Assembly: GCA_016190245.1 (NCBI GenBank)
Contig: JACPQY010000071.1
Coordinates: 68,616-132,615, forward strand
Direction: 5' to 3'
DNA length: 64,000 nucleotides
Source of the DNA: Nitrospirota bacterium
Lineage (GTDB): Bacteria > JACPQY01
In this document: piece by piece, positions 42,018 through 50,224 of the stretch
Position numbering within the stretch: the stretch's first letter is position 1
Layout of the letters: each line of letters starts with the position of its first letter
Program-made: the position numbers and the translations under genes
The notes under the pieces: generated by a model
Database searches by the model: none
The model's input: only the letters and a program-made list of their open reading frames with translations
Told to the model about the DNA's origin: nothing

Positions 42018-42749
42018 TTATAGCGAATGGAGGATGCGCGGGACATCGACGGGGAAGCGCCGCGGAGACACCCATGGCCTCCCCGCCGGACGCCGCTGAT
42101 GTGGCACCACACCCAAGAGGGGCACGCCGGCGAGGCGGCGGAGGGCGTCAGGGTTTGTCCTCCCCGCGAGGCCGGCGCGACCGTCGGTATCGTTGAGGAT
42201 GACACCATGGACTCTCAGCCCGGCGCTACGGGCGACAGAGAGCGTGAGCAGGGTCTGGTTGAGCGTGCCGAGCCCGAGCCGGGCCACGACAACGAGCCCC
42301 ACGTCCAAGCGTCCTGTCAGATCGGCATACGACGCGCTCGCGGTGAGCGGAACGAGGAGACCGCCGGCGGTTTCGATCAGGGTGACGTCATGCTCCCGGA
42401 TGAGTCGTCTCGCCAGACCGAGGATCCTGCGAGGATCAACCCTGCGCCCCTCCCGCCCTGCCGCGACCCACGGCGCCAACGGAGCCCGGAACACGTACGG
42501 GCAGATCGCCTCGATCGGAGCCGCGCACCCCGAGGCAGACCGGAGGCACGCGACATCCGAAGCGCGCCGCCGGTCCCCGTTCGCAACGCCCGTCTCCACC
42601 GGTTTCATCACTCCCACCCGAAGGCCCAGAACCTTCAGACGCTCGGCGAGGGCACAGGCTACGAACGTCTTCCCCACACCCGTGTCCGTGCCGGTGATCA
42701 TCAGGGCGCGGCCTCGCACGGGGGGTGAGAAACGAAGGCGCTTGTCCAT
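42018..42749 (-). CDS. bioD: Dethiobiotin synthetase
   Basis: BioD closes the ureido ring of dethiobiotin from diaminopelargonic acid, CO2 and ATP. The 243-residue protein has ITGTDTGVGKTFVACALAE (P-loop), VGVMKPVETG, IETAGGLLVPLT and GVILNDTDG. The other biotin genes are not in this window. Bases before it face the plus-strand S1-like gene, so a divergent promoter region lies at 42750-42831. Confidence 0.93.
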   Translation of the reverse strand: MDKRLRFSPPVRGRALMITGTDTGVGKTFVACALAERLKVLGLRVGVMKPVETGVANGDRRRASDVACLRSASGCAAPIEAICPYVFRAPLAPWVAAGREGRRVDPRRILGLARRLIREHDVTLIETAGGLLVPLTASASYADLTGRLDVGLVVVARLGLGTLNQTLLTLSVARSAGLRVHGVILNDTDGRAGLAGRTNPDALRRLAGVPLLGVVPHQRRPAGRPWVSPRRFPVDVPRILHSL

Positions 42750-42831
42750 GGTGGGGGGTGGCGCCTACAATAGCCCCGAGCATGAAGATGGCAAGTCGGC
42801 AGACGACCGACGGCAAGCTGCAGAATGACAC

Positions 42832-43824
42832 ATGAACAGAGCTGACGCCGTTCGCACCAAGAACGAGCTCTGGAGCCGGCTCACCGCCAAGGATCTCGAT
42901 CCGAAAACTCAGTCGCTGGTGAAGCGGGCACTGGTGGGTGTCGGCGTTGAACCGACCTCCCCAAACGAAGGCGCCATCCTCGTGTGGCTGGGCACGGACG
43001 ACCCCGCCGCCAAGGCGCTGTGCGAGAAGTTCCTCGGCGGCGCCGCCAAACCGAAATACCTCGTGGCGACCGTCCCCACGATCCCCGCGCCCATCCCCGC
43101 CGGCGGTAAGCGCAGCGCGAAACGCTACCACCAACGTCTGCCCATCTTCCCGGGGGTCGCCGTGGGACACCCGGCGGGCCGGACGGCCACGCTCGGTTGC
43201 ATCGTCACCCGCGGAACGGACATTTTCGTCCTGACGAGCGCCACCGGGGCGGTCCCGAAGGGGGCGGCGCCGGACGCCGGGATTCCCCTCTGCCAGCCCG
43301 GTCATATGGAGGGCTGCCACACGGCCGATGCCATCGCCACGCTCGTGCAGTGGGATGTCCTCGATCCCCTCAAGCTCAACGCCAGCGACGCGGCCCTCGC
43401 CCAAATCATCCCCAAGGCCAAACGCCTCATCCGCGACACGATCGACGAACAAATCCCGTTCAACACGATCGGCGAGGCCCGCACGGACACCCCCTTGCAG
43501 AAATACGGCCGCACCACCGGGTGGACGATCGGGAAACTGGTGGACGCGAGTTTCACGGGCATCATCGTGGCCGAGGGGCAGCCGTTCCCGTTCTGTGACC
43601 TGCTCGTGGTCCAAGGCTACAACGAGCGAAAGAAGCCCGTGGATTTCGTGCAGGGCGGGGACGCGGGCGCCGCCCTCATCCACCTCGATGGTGGCCGAGC
43701 CACGCTGGTCGGCCTGATCGTGGCCTCGATGGCCGGTGGCTACGCGCTCGCCACGCCCATCTCCACCGTTTTCCAGAAGTACGCTCTGACCCTCGCGCAT
43801 CTGCCGCCGCCCAGCGCAACGTAG
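42832..43824 (+). CDS. S1-like serine protease homologue with lost catalytic residues
   Basis: The 330-residue protein keeps the framework of Nal-type chymotrypsin-like proteases: ATLGCIVTRGTDIFVLTS, the marker QKYGRTTGWTIGKLVDASF, and the C-terminal DFVQGGDAGAALIHLDGGRA then LATPISTVFQK. However, the nucleophile Ser of GDSG is Ala (GGDAGA, 275-280), and the segment that normally carries the catalytic His (NHV after the LTS strand) reads TSATGA. It is therefore probably a non-catalytic binding protein. There is no signal peptide. The N-terminal 90 residues are unassigned. Confidence 0.75.
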   Translation: MNRADAVRTKNELWSRLTAKDLDPKTQSLVKRALVGVGVEPTSPNEGAILVWLGTDDPAAKALCEKFLGGAAKPKYLVATVPTIPAPIPAGGKRSAKRYHQRLPIFPGVAVGHPAGRTATLGCIVTRGTDIFVLTSATGAVPKGAAPDAGIPLCQPGHMEGCHTADAIATLVQWDVLDPLKLNASDAALAQIIPKAKRLIRDTIDEQIPFNTIGEARTDTPLQKYGRTTGWTIGKLVDASFTGIIVAEGQPFPFCDLLVVQGYNERKKPVDFVQGGDAGAALIHLDGGRATLVGLIVASMAGGYALATPISTVFQKYALTLAHLPPPSAT

Positions 43825-43897
43825 CGGCCGGGAGCTCCGCCAAGCGGTCACGAACGGTTGATCCCGTCGTCCGGCTCGGTGCGCTCGGCGGCCTCGT

Positions 43898-44629
43898 CTA
43901 GCGCGTTTCGGTCTGCTCGTGGGGGACGGCCCGATCGATCGCTTTCCGAGCGGTCCGCGTCACGATCACCACGACGGCCGCGGTCGCGAGCAGGCCCCCC
44001 GCGAACAGAACCGTCCTCGCCGTGCCGCCGCTCGCCCCCCCCCCGGCGGCCAGGCCCGCGAGGTTCCTCGCCGCCGCTCCCAGGTAGACGTACAGGATCG
44101 TCCCCGGCAGCATGCCCATCCACGAGGCCAACACGTAGTCCCTGAAACGCACCGCGGTGATGCCGTAGGCATAGTTTAGGAGGTTGAAAGGAAACACCGG
44201 CGAGAGGCGCGTGAGGAACACGATCTTGAACCCTTCCCGGCGGACGGCGCGATCGATCGCCCCGAACCGCGCCAGATGAGCGACCTTCCTCTCGACCCAC
44301 TCCCGCGCAAGGGTCCGGCCAACCCAAAACGCCGCCGAAGCCCCCAGCGTGCTGCCCACCGAGACCGCCACCACGCCCACGGCCACCCCGAACACGGCCC
44401 CTGCCCCGAGCGTGAGGATGGAACCAGGGAGAAGGAGCACACAAGCCGGTATCCAGATCGCCGCAAGGGCGAGCGGCCCGAGGGCGCCCAACTCCTCCAC
44501 CCCGGCCAAGGCCCGAGTCAGAAGATCCCGTACGGGAAGCAAGACTCCAAGCAGGGCCACGCCGGCCAGCGCCGACACGCCGACGATCAGCTTCACCCGG
44601 CCCGACCTCGCTGGGTCCGACTCGCTCAT
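43898..44629 (-). CDS. TVP38/TMEM64-family membrane protein (VTT domain)
   Basis: From the ATG at 44629 the protein has 243 residues with about six membrane segments and the VTT/SNARE-associated motif pattern: LLLPGSILTLGAGAVFG, SVGSTLGASAAFWVGR, FLTRLSPVFPFNLLNYAYG and ASWMGMLPGTILYVYLG. Proteins of this group are linked to lipid scrambling or transport in the inner membrane. The frame is open upstream to 44812 but that part has no homology. A 10-C run (44035-44044) codes for GGGAS. It lies 49 bases after the cyclase stop, on the same strand. Confidence 0.88.
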   Translation of the reverse strand: MSESDPARSGRVKLIVGVSALAGVALLGVLLPVRDLLTRALAGVEELGALGPLALAAIWIPACVLLLPGSILTLGAGAVFGVAVGVVAVSVGSTLGASAAFWVGRTLAREWVERKVAHLARFGAIDRAVRREGFKIVFLTRLSPVFPFNLLNYAYGITAVRFRDYVLASWMGMLPGTILYVYLGAAARNLAGLAAGGGASGGTARTVLFAGGLLATAAVVVIVTRTARKAIDRAVPHEQTETR

Positions 44630-44678
44630 GGTCTCGATGAGTGATCCCGGAGATCGAATCGTGACGTCCGAGGCTGCG

Positions 44679-45812
44679 TCACACCTTGTCGAACCCTTGG
44701 TCGCGCGCACGGCCCTCGTCCACTGTGTACACGAAACGCAAGATGCGGTCGCGGTCGTGTTCGGACAGTTCCAAGAACCGCACGCGATGGAGGTAACGAT
44801 GGCTCTCCTCAAGTGGATCCAACTCCTGGTGACCCAGAACCGCGGCGCTCACCGAGATCACCTCTCCTGAATCTCCGGGCAGGCACAGTTCGAGAATGAT
44901 CCGATCGCCGGCAGGGATCACCTGGGTCGTGAGGATCGCCGCTCCTCCCGCACTGAGGTTGACCACGCTGTCCTCGGGAAACATGCCCGCCGACTCGGCG
45001 CGGTGCCAGAGGGCCCGCACCGACGTCTCCACTCGGAGGCTGGTGCGGCGTTCGAGCCCCCCACTGGGGTTTCGCTTGCGCACACCCAGCAATTGGTACA
45101 CCCCCTCCTGCTCACCAAACCCTTTCAGCACGGTCGGCCGCCACCGCACGGCCTCCACGAGGTCCCGAAGTTGAAGGTAGGTTGACTCATGCAGCAGGAT
45201 CTGGCCCGCCGGGGCCATCGCCTGGAGACGGCACGCGAGGTTCACGATGCTTCCGAGGACGCTGTAGTTGGCCCGAGATCTCGCACCGAGACCGCCGGCG
45301 ACCAGCATGCCGGTGGACAGGCCCATCCCCATCTCAAGCGTGGGCTGATCCTGCTCCCTCCGGCTGAGGTTGTGCCGGCGCAGCGCCTGCTGGATCGAGA
45401 CCGCAGCTCGGATCGCCCGTTCCGGATCATCGGGATGGGTCTCGGGTGCACCCCAGTACGCAAGGAAACTGTCTCCCGCAAACCTGTCCACGTGCGCCCC
45501 ATCCGAATGAAGAATCTGCACGGCAAACTCGAAGTACCCGTTGAGCATGGCCAGCACGTCCTCCGGCCGCATGATGTCGGCGAGGGTCGTGAAGCTGCGG
45601 AAGTCGGCCGAGAGGACCGTTGAGTTCCGCCTCTCGCCCGTCAAGAGGCTCCCAGCGGGCAGCCCTTGCACACGAAGCCGCACGGCGGGCCCGAGGGCCT
45701 GGGAAAGATGCCCGCGCAGTCTCGCTATGCGCGGCCCGAACCAGAAAAACACCAGAATGCCGCCTACAACCGCCCCACACAGCGTCGCAGCCAGAACCCA
45801 AATCAGTTCCAC
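44679..45812 (-). CDS. Class III nucleotidyl cyclase fused to a PilZ domain
   Basis: The 377-residue protein has an N-terminal membrane helix (about 3-24), a class III cyclase domain (about 62-245) and a PilZ domain (about 254-370). Cyclase features: metal-binding Asp70 (LSADFRSFTTLAD) and Asp114 (DRFAGDSFLAYWG), and the transition-state pair in NLACRL (Asn191/Arg195). The substrate-specifying Lys of DKxxGD enzymes is Arg here, so cAMP versus cGMP is unclear. PilZ features are RRTSLRVE (256-262) and NLSAGG (285-290), the c-di-GMP-binding pattern. Output would be cyclic nucleotide synthesis gated by c-di-GMP, an inference from domain order. Confidence 0.88.
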   Translation of the reverse strand: MELIWVLAATLCGAVVGGILVFFWFGPRIARLRGHLSQALGPAVRLRVQGLPAGSLLTGERRNSTVLSADFRSFTTLADIMRPEDVLAMLNGYFEFAVQILHSDGAHVDRFAGDSFLAYWGAPETHPDDPERAIRAAVSIQQALRRHNLSRREQDQPTLEMGMGLSTGMLVAGGLGARSRANYSVLGSIVNLACRLQAMAPAGQILLHESTYLQLRDLVEAVRWRPTVLKGFGEQEGVYQLLGVRKRNPSGGLERRTSLRVETSVRALWHRAESAGMFPEDSVVNLSAGGAAILTTQVIPAGDRIILELCLPGDSGEVISVSAAVLGHQELDPLEESHRYLHRVRFLELSEHDRDRILRFVYTVDEGRARDQGFDKV

Positions 45813-45923
45813 ACGAGTGCTCTTCTATTCATACGACACGCCGACCCGATTGACCACCTCTTGGCCGGCTGCATGGAACGGTACGCGGGGGGTGGGATGA
45901 CGTGTGGCGCGCATTGTGGTACC

Positions 45924-46589
45924 ATGCGAGTCATCATTCACGTGAGACTGCGGCGTTCGTTCCATCCCTTGCTGACAGCCGTGCTCCTGGCTGGAGCACT
46001 CCCCCTCGCCTCGTGCTCCGACACGGACGAAAGCGAAACCTACACATTCCCGGCGCGGATCGGCGGGGCGGACGCGCATCACTTCCTCGTCGGCGGCTCC
46101 GAGGTCGAGGGTCAATCCCTTCTCGTTACCGAGGTGGGATGGCGACAGATGTATGACGCGATCCTGGCGCTGGACGCCGAGCCGGGCGACAACATCCAGC
46201 CCGGGAGCGACGGGAATTGGCAAGAGGCGCTCAGTGAGGGGAGCGCGTTGGACCTCTCGCTCACGTGGGAGGAGAACGGGACCACCCGTACGATGACGCT
46301 CGACGAGTTTCTAGGCGTGTCTTCCGGCAGCACGGGGGCCGCCCTCCGCTTCACGGGGAACGACAAGGTCGGCCGCTCGGAGAACCCCGGCCATCGGCTC
46401 TGCCTGGTGAGTTGCCCCTATGGTGTCGCGAGCAACGGCGACCTGCCGTTCTCCGCAGCGGAACGAGAGAGCTTTCGCGCGGCCGCTTCCGCACCCCCCG
46501 CCGGCGCCGCTGTCCAAATGACGGCCGGTGTACGCGCCGGCGTGCGTGGGGGCGTCCGAGGGGGAGTGAGAGCGGCACCGACACGGTGA
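45924..46589 (+). CDS. Putative lipoprotein, unknown function
   Basis: Starting at the ATG 45924 the protein has 221 residues with a lipoprotein signal (MRVIIHVRLRRSFHPLLT, lipobox PLASC). The mature part has no recognised domain; features are LTWEENGTTRTMTLDEFLG, a Cys pair (RLCLVSCPYG) and a C-terminal GVR repeat (GVRAGVRGGVRGGVR). It is divergent from the cyclase gene (111-base shared upstream region) and convergent with the thioredoxin-like gene 22 bases away. Confidence 0.6.
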   Translation: MRVIIHVRLRRSFHPLLTAVLLAGALPLASCSDTDESETYTFPARIGGADAHHFLVGGSEVEGQSLLVTEVGWRQMYDAILALDAEPGDNIQPGSDGNWQEALSEGSALDLSLTWEENGTTRTMTLDEFLGVSSGSTGAALRFTGNDKVGRSENPGHRLCLVSCPYGVASNGDLPFSAAERESFRAAASAPPAGAAVQMTAGVRAGVRGGVRGGVRAAPTR

Positions 46590-46611
46590 CACCCAAGCCG
46601 GACCCTTCCGC

Positions 46612-47193
46612 CTACGGGACGTAGTCCGGCTCGTTCCCTCGCTTCCACTTGATACTGCATCCCATGCTCGGTTTCTGATCGGGCGATACCGGCCTGGCCG
46701 CCAGCACCGCATCGAGAGCGGCCCTCAGATCGCGCCCGGTGACGGGCCTTTCGTTCCCGGGGCGACTGTCGTCAATTTGGCCCCGGTAGACGAGCTTTCG
46801 CTCCTTGTCGAAGAGGAAGAAGTCCGGAGTGCACGCCGCCCCATACGCCTTGGCAACGGCCTGCGTCTCGTCGAACAGGTAGGGGAAAGTGTATCCGGCC
46901 GATTGAATCTCTTTCTTCATGTTGGCCGGGCTGTCCTCGGGATAGCTTTCCGCGTCGTTCGAGTTGATTCCGACCATCCCCACCCCCTTCGCGCCGTACT
47001 CCCTGCCCAGTCGGGCCAACTCCTGCCTCACGTGCTTCACGTAGGGACAGTGGTTGCAGATGAACATGACCAGGAGGGCCGGCGCGGAACGATAGTCCTC
47101 CAAGGAGACGATCTTCCCTCCGGGATCGGGGAGCGAAAACTCCGGCGGTTTCGATCCCAGCGCCAATCTCATCGTGGACCGCGTCTCAGCCAT
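46612..47193 (-). CDS. Thioredoxin-like/peroxiredoxin-family protein
   Basis: The 193-residue cytoplasmic protein starts at an ATG with GGAGGAGG upstream. It has the AhpC/TSA-like start LGSKPPEFSLPDPGGKIVSLED, the redox motif FICNHCPYVKHV (CxxC), VGMVGINSNDAESYPEDS and the cis-Pro region ACTPDFFLFD. This is the PRX-like thioredoxin family often found near stress or biosynthetic genes. It follows the radical SAM gene by 54 bases on the same strand and could supply reducing power to that cluster. Confidence 0.88.
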   Translation of the reverse strand: MAETRSTMRLALGSKPPEFSLPDPGGKIVSLEDYRSAPALLVMFICNHCPYVKHVRQELARLGREYGAKGVGMVGINSNDAESYPEDSPANMKKEIQSAGYTFPYLFDETQAVAKAYGAACTPDFFLFDKERKLVYRGQIDDSRPGNERPVTGRDLRAALDAVLAARPVSPDQKPSMGCSIKWKRGNEPDYVP

Positions 47194-47247
47194 CACGCCA
47201 CCTCCTCCCCACCTCTATGTCCCCCCTCGACCCGCCGGGTCCGACAC

Positions 47248-49311
47248 TCAGCCGCCGGCCGCCAACTCCAGTGCGAACATCTCATCCAGTCGCTGCATCA
47301 GGCCCCGGTACTCCGCCCAGCCTGCCAAGCGAACATCGCGGGGGAACATCTTGATGCGCTGCTTGAGCTGCCCCAGCTTCTCGGCGCGCTCGACCTTGAA
47401 CTCGGTCCAGGCTTGGCCGACGCCGCCCACCGATTCGCGCAGAGACGCCCACCGCGTCCGCAGATCCTCTTCCGTGGACCGGATGGACTCGCGCAGGCGC
47501 GCCAATCCGTGCTCGATCACATCCGCCCGCAAGGAGGTTTCGAGACGCCCCGAGAAGGCCGCGATCTCTCCCTTACCTTCGGCTCGATAGTAGGCGGGTA
47601 AGGCCCGGACCTGCTTCGAGGCCTCTTTCAGCGCCGCACGTCGATCACGGTACAAGGCCCTAAGCTTTATCCCCAGCGACCGAAGATCTTCTCCGATGCC
47701 TGCTTTCGCCTCCGCCAGTCTGAGGGCCAACGCTCCCTCGGCTCCCCGGAGGTGATCCTTCAGTCTTGATAGCCCCAGCGCCCCCTGCGTGATCAACCGG
47801 AAGTGATACCCCATCACGCCGAGCCGGACGGCCTCGGCGAATCGGCGAGGATGCCGCCAGAGGCTCCACAGGGTGAACTTCAGGAATTCGGTGCGGCTCG
47901 TGTCCGTGAGAATCCGCCGAAGGGCCCGGAACAACGTCCTCACCTCCGCTCCGCGCGTCGCGCGCACGAACCAGGGGTTCGGCCCCAGCCGATCCAGGAG
48001 CGTCCGGCAACGGTGGTAGTAGTTCCTCAGCGTCCGATCGTAAATCGTCGCAAGGATCCGTTTGTAGCCCTCGGACAGCTTGGCCGTCGCCATCCGGGGC
48101 ACAAAATTGGGTTCGAACGAGTGGGTATTGTTGCCATCCGAATCGCAAAGAAGCCGGCCCTCGCGCTTCATTCGCTCGTAGAGCTCGGTCCCTCGTAAGG
48201 CGGTCAGGATGCCCACCATCGCCATGGGGATTCCCGCCTGCTGGATGAACCGAATCTGGCGCTCGAAGATGTCCTCCGCATCGCTATCGAATCCCACGAT
48301 GAAGCCCGCCGTCACCTCGAGGCCGTGTTTTTGGATCTTTTCCACGCTACCCAGAAGATCTTCCCGAAGGTTCTGCGACTTCTTGGTTTCCTTCAGACCC
48401 TCCAGCGACGGCGTTTCGATGCCCAGGAAGACCATATTGAACCCCGCGTCTCTCATCTGATCCAAAAGGTCTTCGTGATGGGCCAGGTTCACCGAGGCCT
48501 CCGTGAAGAAACGGAAGGGAAACCCCCGCTCGCGTTGCCAGGTTTCCAGGTGAGGCAGGAGGTTTTTGACAAGACGGACATTCCCGATGAAATTGTCGTC
48601 CACGATGAACATCGCGCCACGCCATCCGAGCTCGTAAAGGGCGTCCAGTTCCCTCAGGAGCTGCCCGTGCTCTTTCACCCTCGGCCGACGGCCGTAGATC
48701 TGCCAGATGTCGCAGAACTCGCACATGAACGGACACCCGCGCGAGTACTGGACACACATCGTGCCGTACGCTTCCATCCTGAGCAGGTCGAAACGAGGCA
48801 GGGGAACCGTGCAAACCTCAGGCATGGACGAAGCGCGGTACGAGGCCCGTGCGCGGCCCTGCTCGAAATCCGAAAGAAACTCCCCGAGAACATTCTCCGC
48901 CTCGCCCAGAACCAGGTGCGTCACCCCTTCCATTTCTCCCGTGTCGTGGGAGGTCGTCGGGTGCGGCCCCCCCGCCACCACGGGTACGCCGGCCGCCTTT
49001 GCCCTCTCCACCACCTCCTGGAACGACCGGTTCTGAACGACCATGGTCGAGGTGAAGACGACATCGGCCCACGCGAGGTGCTCGTCGGTGAGCGCCTCGA
49101 TATTCATGTCCACCAGCTTGAGGCGGTACTGGCTCGGGAGCATGGCCGCCACCGTGATCAGCCCGAGCGGAGGCATGCTGGCCTTGCGCCCGATTATCGG
49201 CATGGCATGTCCGAAATTCCAATAGGTATCTTTGGGATACTCGGGATAGACCAGAAGCACATTTCGCGCCCGGTCCTGGGCGCCGTCGCCTGTCGTTTCG
49301 ATATTTCTCAT
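47248..49311 (-). CDS. B12-binding-domain radical SAM protein
   Basis: The 687-residue protein has a cobalamin-binding-like domain at about 18-150 (VLLVYPEYPKDTYWN, VPVVAGGPHPTTS), a radical SAM domain with CPFMCEFC (Cys193, 197, 200), FIVDDNFIGN, FTEASVNLAHH and FLGIETPSLEGLKETKK, and a DUF4070-like region (about 430-520). A further 170 residues at the C-terminus are coiled coil. Such enzymes do methylations or other radical chemistry on lipids and natural products. Substrate unknown. Operon neighbours are a decarboxylase-like and an OYE-like enzyme. Confidence 0.9.
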   Translation of the reverse strand: MRNIETTGDGAQDRARNVLLVYPEYPKDTYWNFGHAMPIIGRKASMPPLGLITVAAMLPSQYRLKLVDMNIEALTDEHLAWADVVFTSTMVVQNRSFQEVVERAKAAGVPVVAGGPHPTTSHDTGEMEGVTHLVLGEAENVLGEFLSDFEQGRARASYRASSMPEVCTVPLPRFDLLRMEAYGTMCVQYSRGCPFMCEFCDIWQIYGRRPRVKEHGQLLRELDALYELGWRGAMFIVDDNFIGNVRLVKNLLPHLETWQRERGFPFRFFTEASVNLAHHEDLLDQMRDAGFNMVFLGIETPSLEGLKETKKSQNLREDLLGSVEKIQKHGLEVTAGFIVGFDSDAEDIFERQIRFIQQAGIPMAMVGILTALRGTELYERMKREGRLLCDSDGNNTHSFEPNFVPRMATAKLSEGYKRILATIYDRTLRNYYHRCRTLLDRLGPNPWFVRATRGAEVRTLFRALRRILTDTSRTEFLKFTLWSLWRHPRRFAEAVRLGVMGYHFRLITQGALGLSRLKDHLRGAEGALALRLAEAKAGIGEDLRSLGIKLRALYRDRRAALKEASKQVRALPAYYRAEGKGEIAAFSGRLETSLRADVIEHGLARLRESIRSTEEDLRTRWASLRESVGGVGQAWTEFKVERAEKLGQLKQRIKMFPRDVRLAGWAEYRGLMQRLDEMFALELAAGG

Positions 49312-49411
49312 TGTGGGCTTCCTGCCTCCTCTTTCCCCTACCCCTACCAGACGCGGAGCGATATGGCAACATGGGGGGCTCCGCCCACGAGACCCGCCCC
49401 GCCTGCCCCCG

Positions 49412-50224
49412 CTACATGGCCGCGCGAAGGCGCCGGACCGGTTCGCCCATTGATCCTCTCAGGTCTTTCACGAAGAATGCCGCGAGGGGTCGCAAAGCCT
49501 CCCCCTCGGGAAACAGGCCCGACTCGACATACTCACCCACGTGGCAGTTGCTCACGGTGAGGAACTCCGCGGACGAGCAGGCTAGTGAATCGAACGACGT
49601 CAAGATGACGTGCCGATCGTCGGGGTAGAACGCCGCGACGGGGACGCCTCTCGCCATGGACGTCATAGCCAACTGGACGGCCGACTTGCGAAAGGGAAGC
49701 ACGTGATTGAGGACGTGCCCCCTCGTCGCGCGAACGTCAAGGACGCTTCGCCCCCCCTTGCGCACCCTCGCCAAGATCTCGGACGACGTGACCTCAAACA
49801 CGAAATCATCGGCGAGCTCCTTGGGGTAACCGAAAAGTTCCCGGCCAAGGATTACGGGCGCCATGGAATCCAGGTACAGCTTGAAGAAGTGAAACGCCTT
49901 GCCCCCCTCGAACGAGACGGGAGTGTAGTAGACGACCTCGAGGTAGGGATCCATCGGGCGGCCCCTCCCGCTGCCACCGACAGAATAGAACCTGTTCACC
50001 TCGACCAAGACCACGTGCCGCCCCAGAACAGACCTTGGGGCGTAGGGAGGCCGAAGCACCTGCGCCACCTGGTCCCGGGAGACTCGAAACACAAGGAACA
50101 TGGCGTCGCCGTGGGCCAAGTAGGGGGCCGGATAGTCGGACACGGAGAGACCGAACTCCTGCGAGGTCGGTATTCGGTCCGACGGACTGACGCGCGCGGC
50201 GCGTGCCTGGGCCACGGGGGTCAT
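49412..50224 (-). CDS. Acetoacetate decarboxylase-superfamily protein
   Basis: From the ATG at 50224 (ATGA overlap with the upstream oxidoreductase) the protein has 270 residues. The family motif LFGYPKELADDFVFE places the Schiff-base Lys at 135; FHFFKLYLDSMAPVILGRE and the N-terminal beta strands also fit. ADC-family members decarboxylate beta-keto acids or catalyse aldol-type cyclisation and dehydration. Tight coupling with the OYE gene suggests the two act in series on the same keto or enone substrate. Confidence 0.85.
   Translation of the reverse strand: MTPVAQARAARVSPSDRIPTSQEFGLSVSDYPAPYLAHGDAMFLVFRVSRDQVAQVLRPPYAPRSVLGRHVVLVEVNRFYSVGGSGRGRPMDPYLEVVYYTPVSFEGGKAFHFFKLYLDSMAPVILGRELFGYPKELADDFVFEVTSSEILARVRKGGRSVLDVRATRGHVLNHVLPFRKSAVQLAMTSMARGVPVAAFYPDDRHVILTSFDSLACSSAEFLTVSNCHVGEYVESGLFPEGEALRPLAAFFVKDLRGSMGEPVRRLRAAM

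Noticed and set aside
42010-42030. TATAAT-like sequence just before the universal stress gene
   Set aside because: It lies nine bases from the start codon with no -35 box at a proper distance and inside a bioD-usp unit; likely chance.
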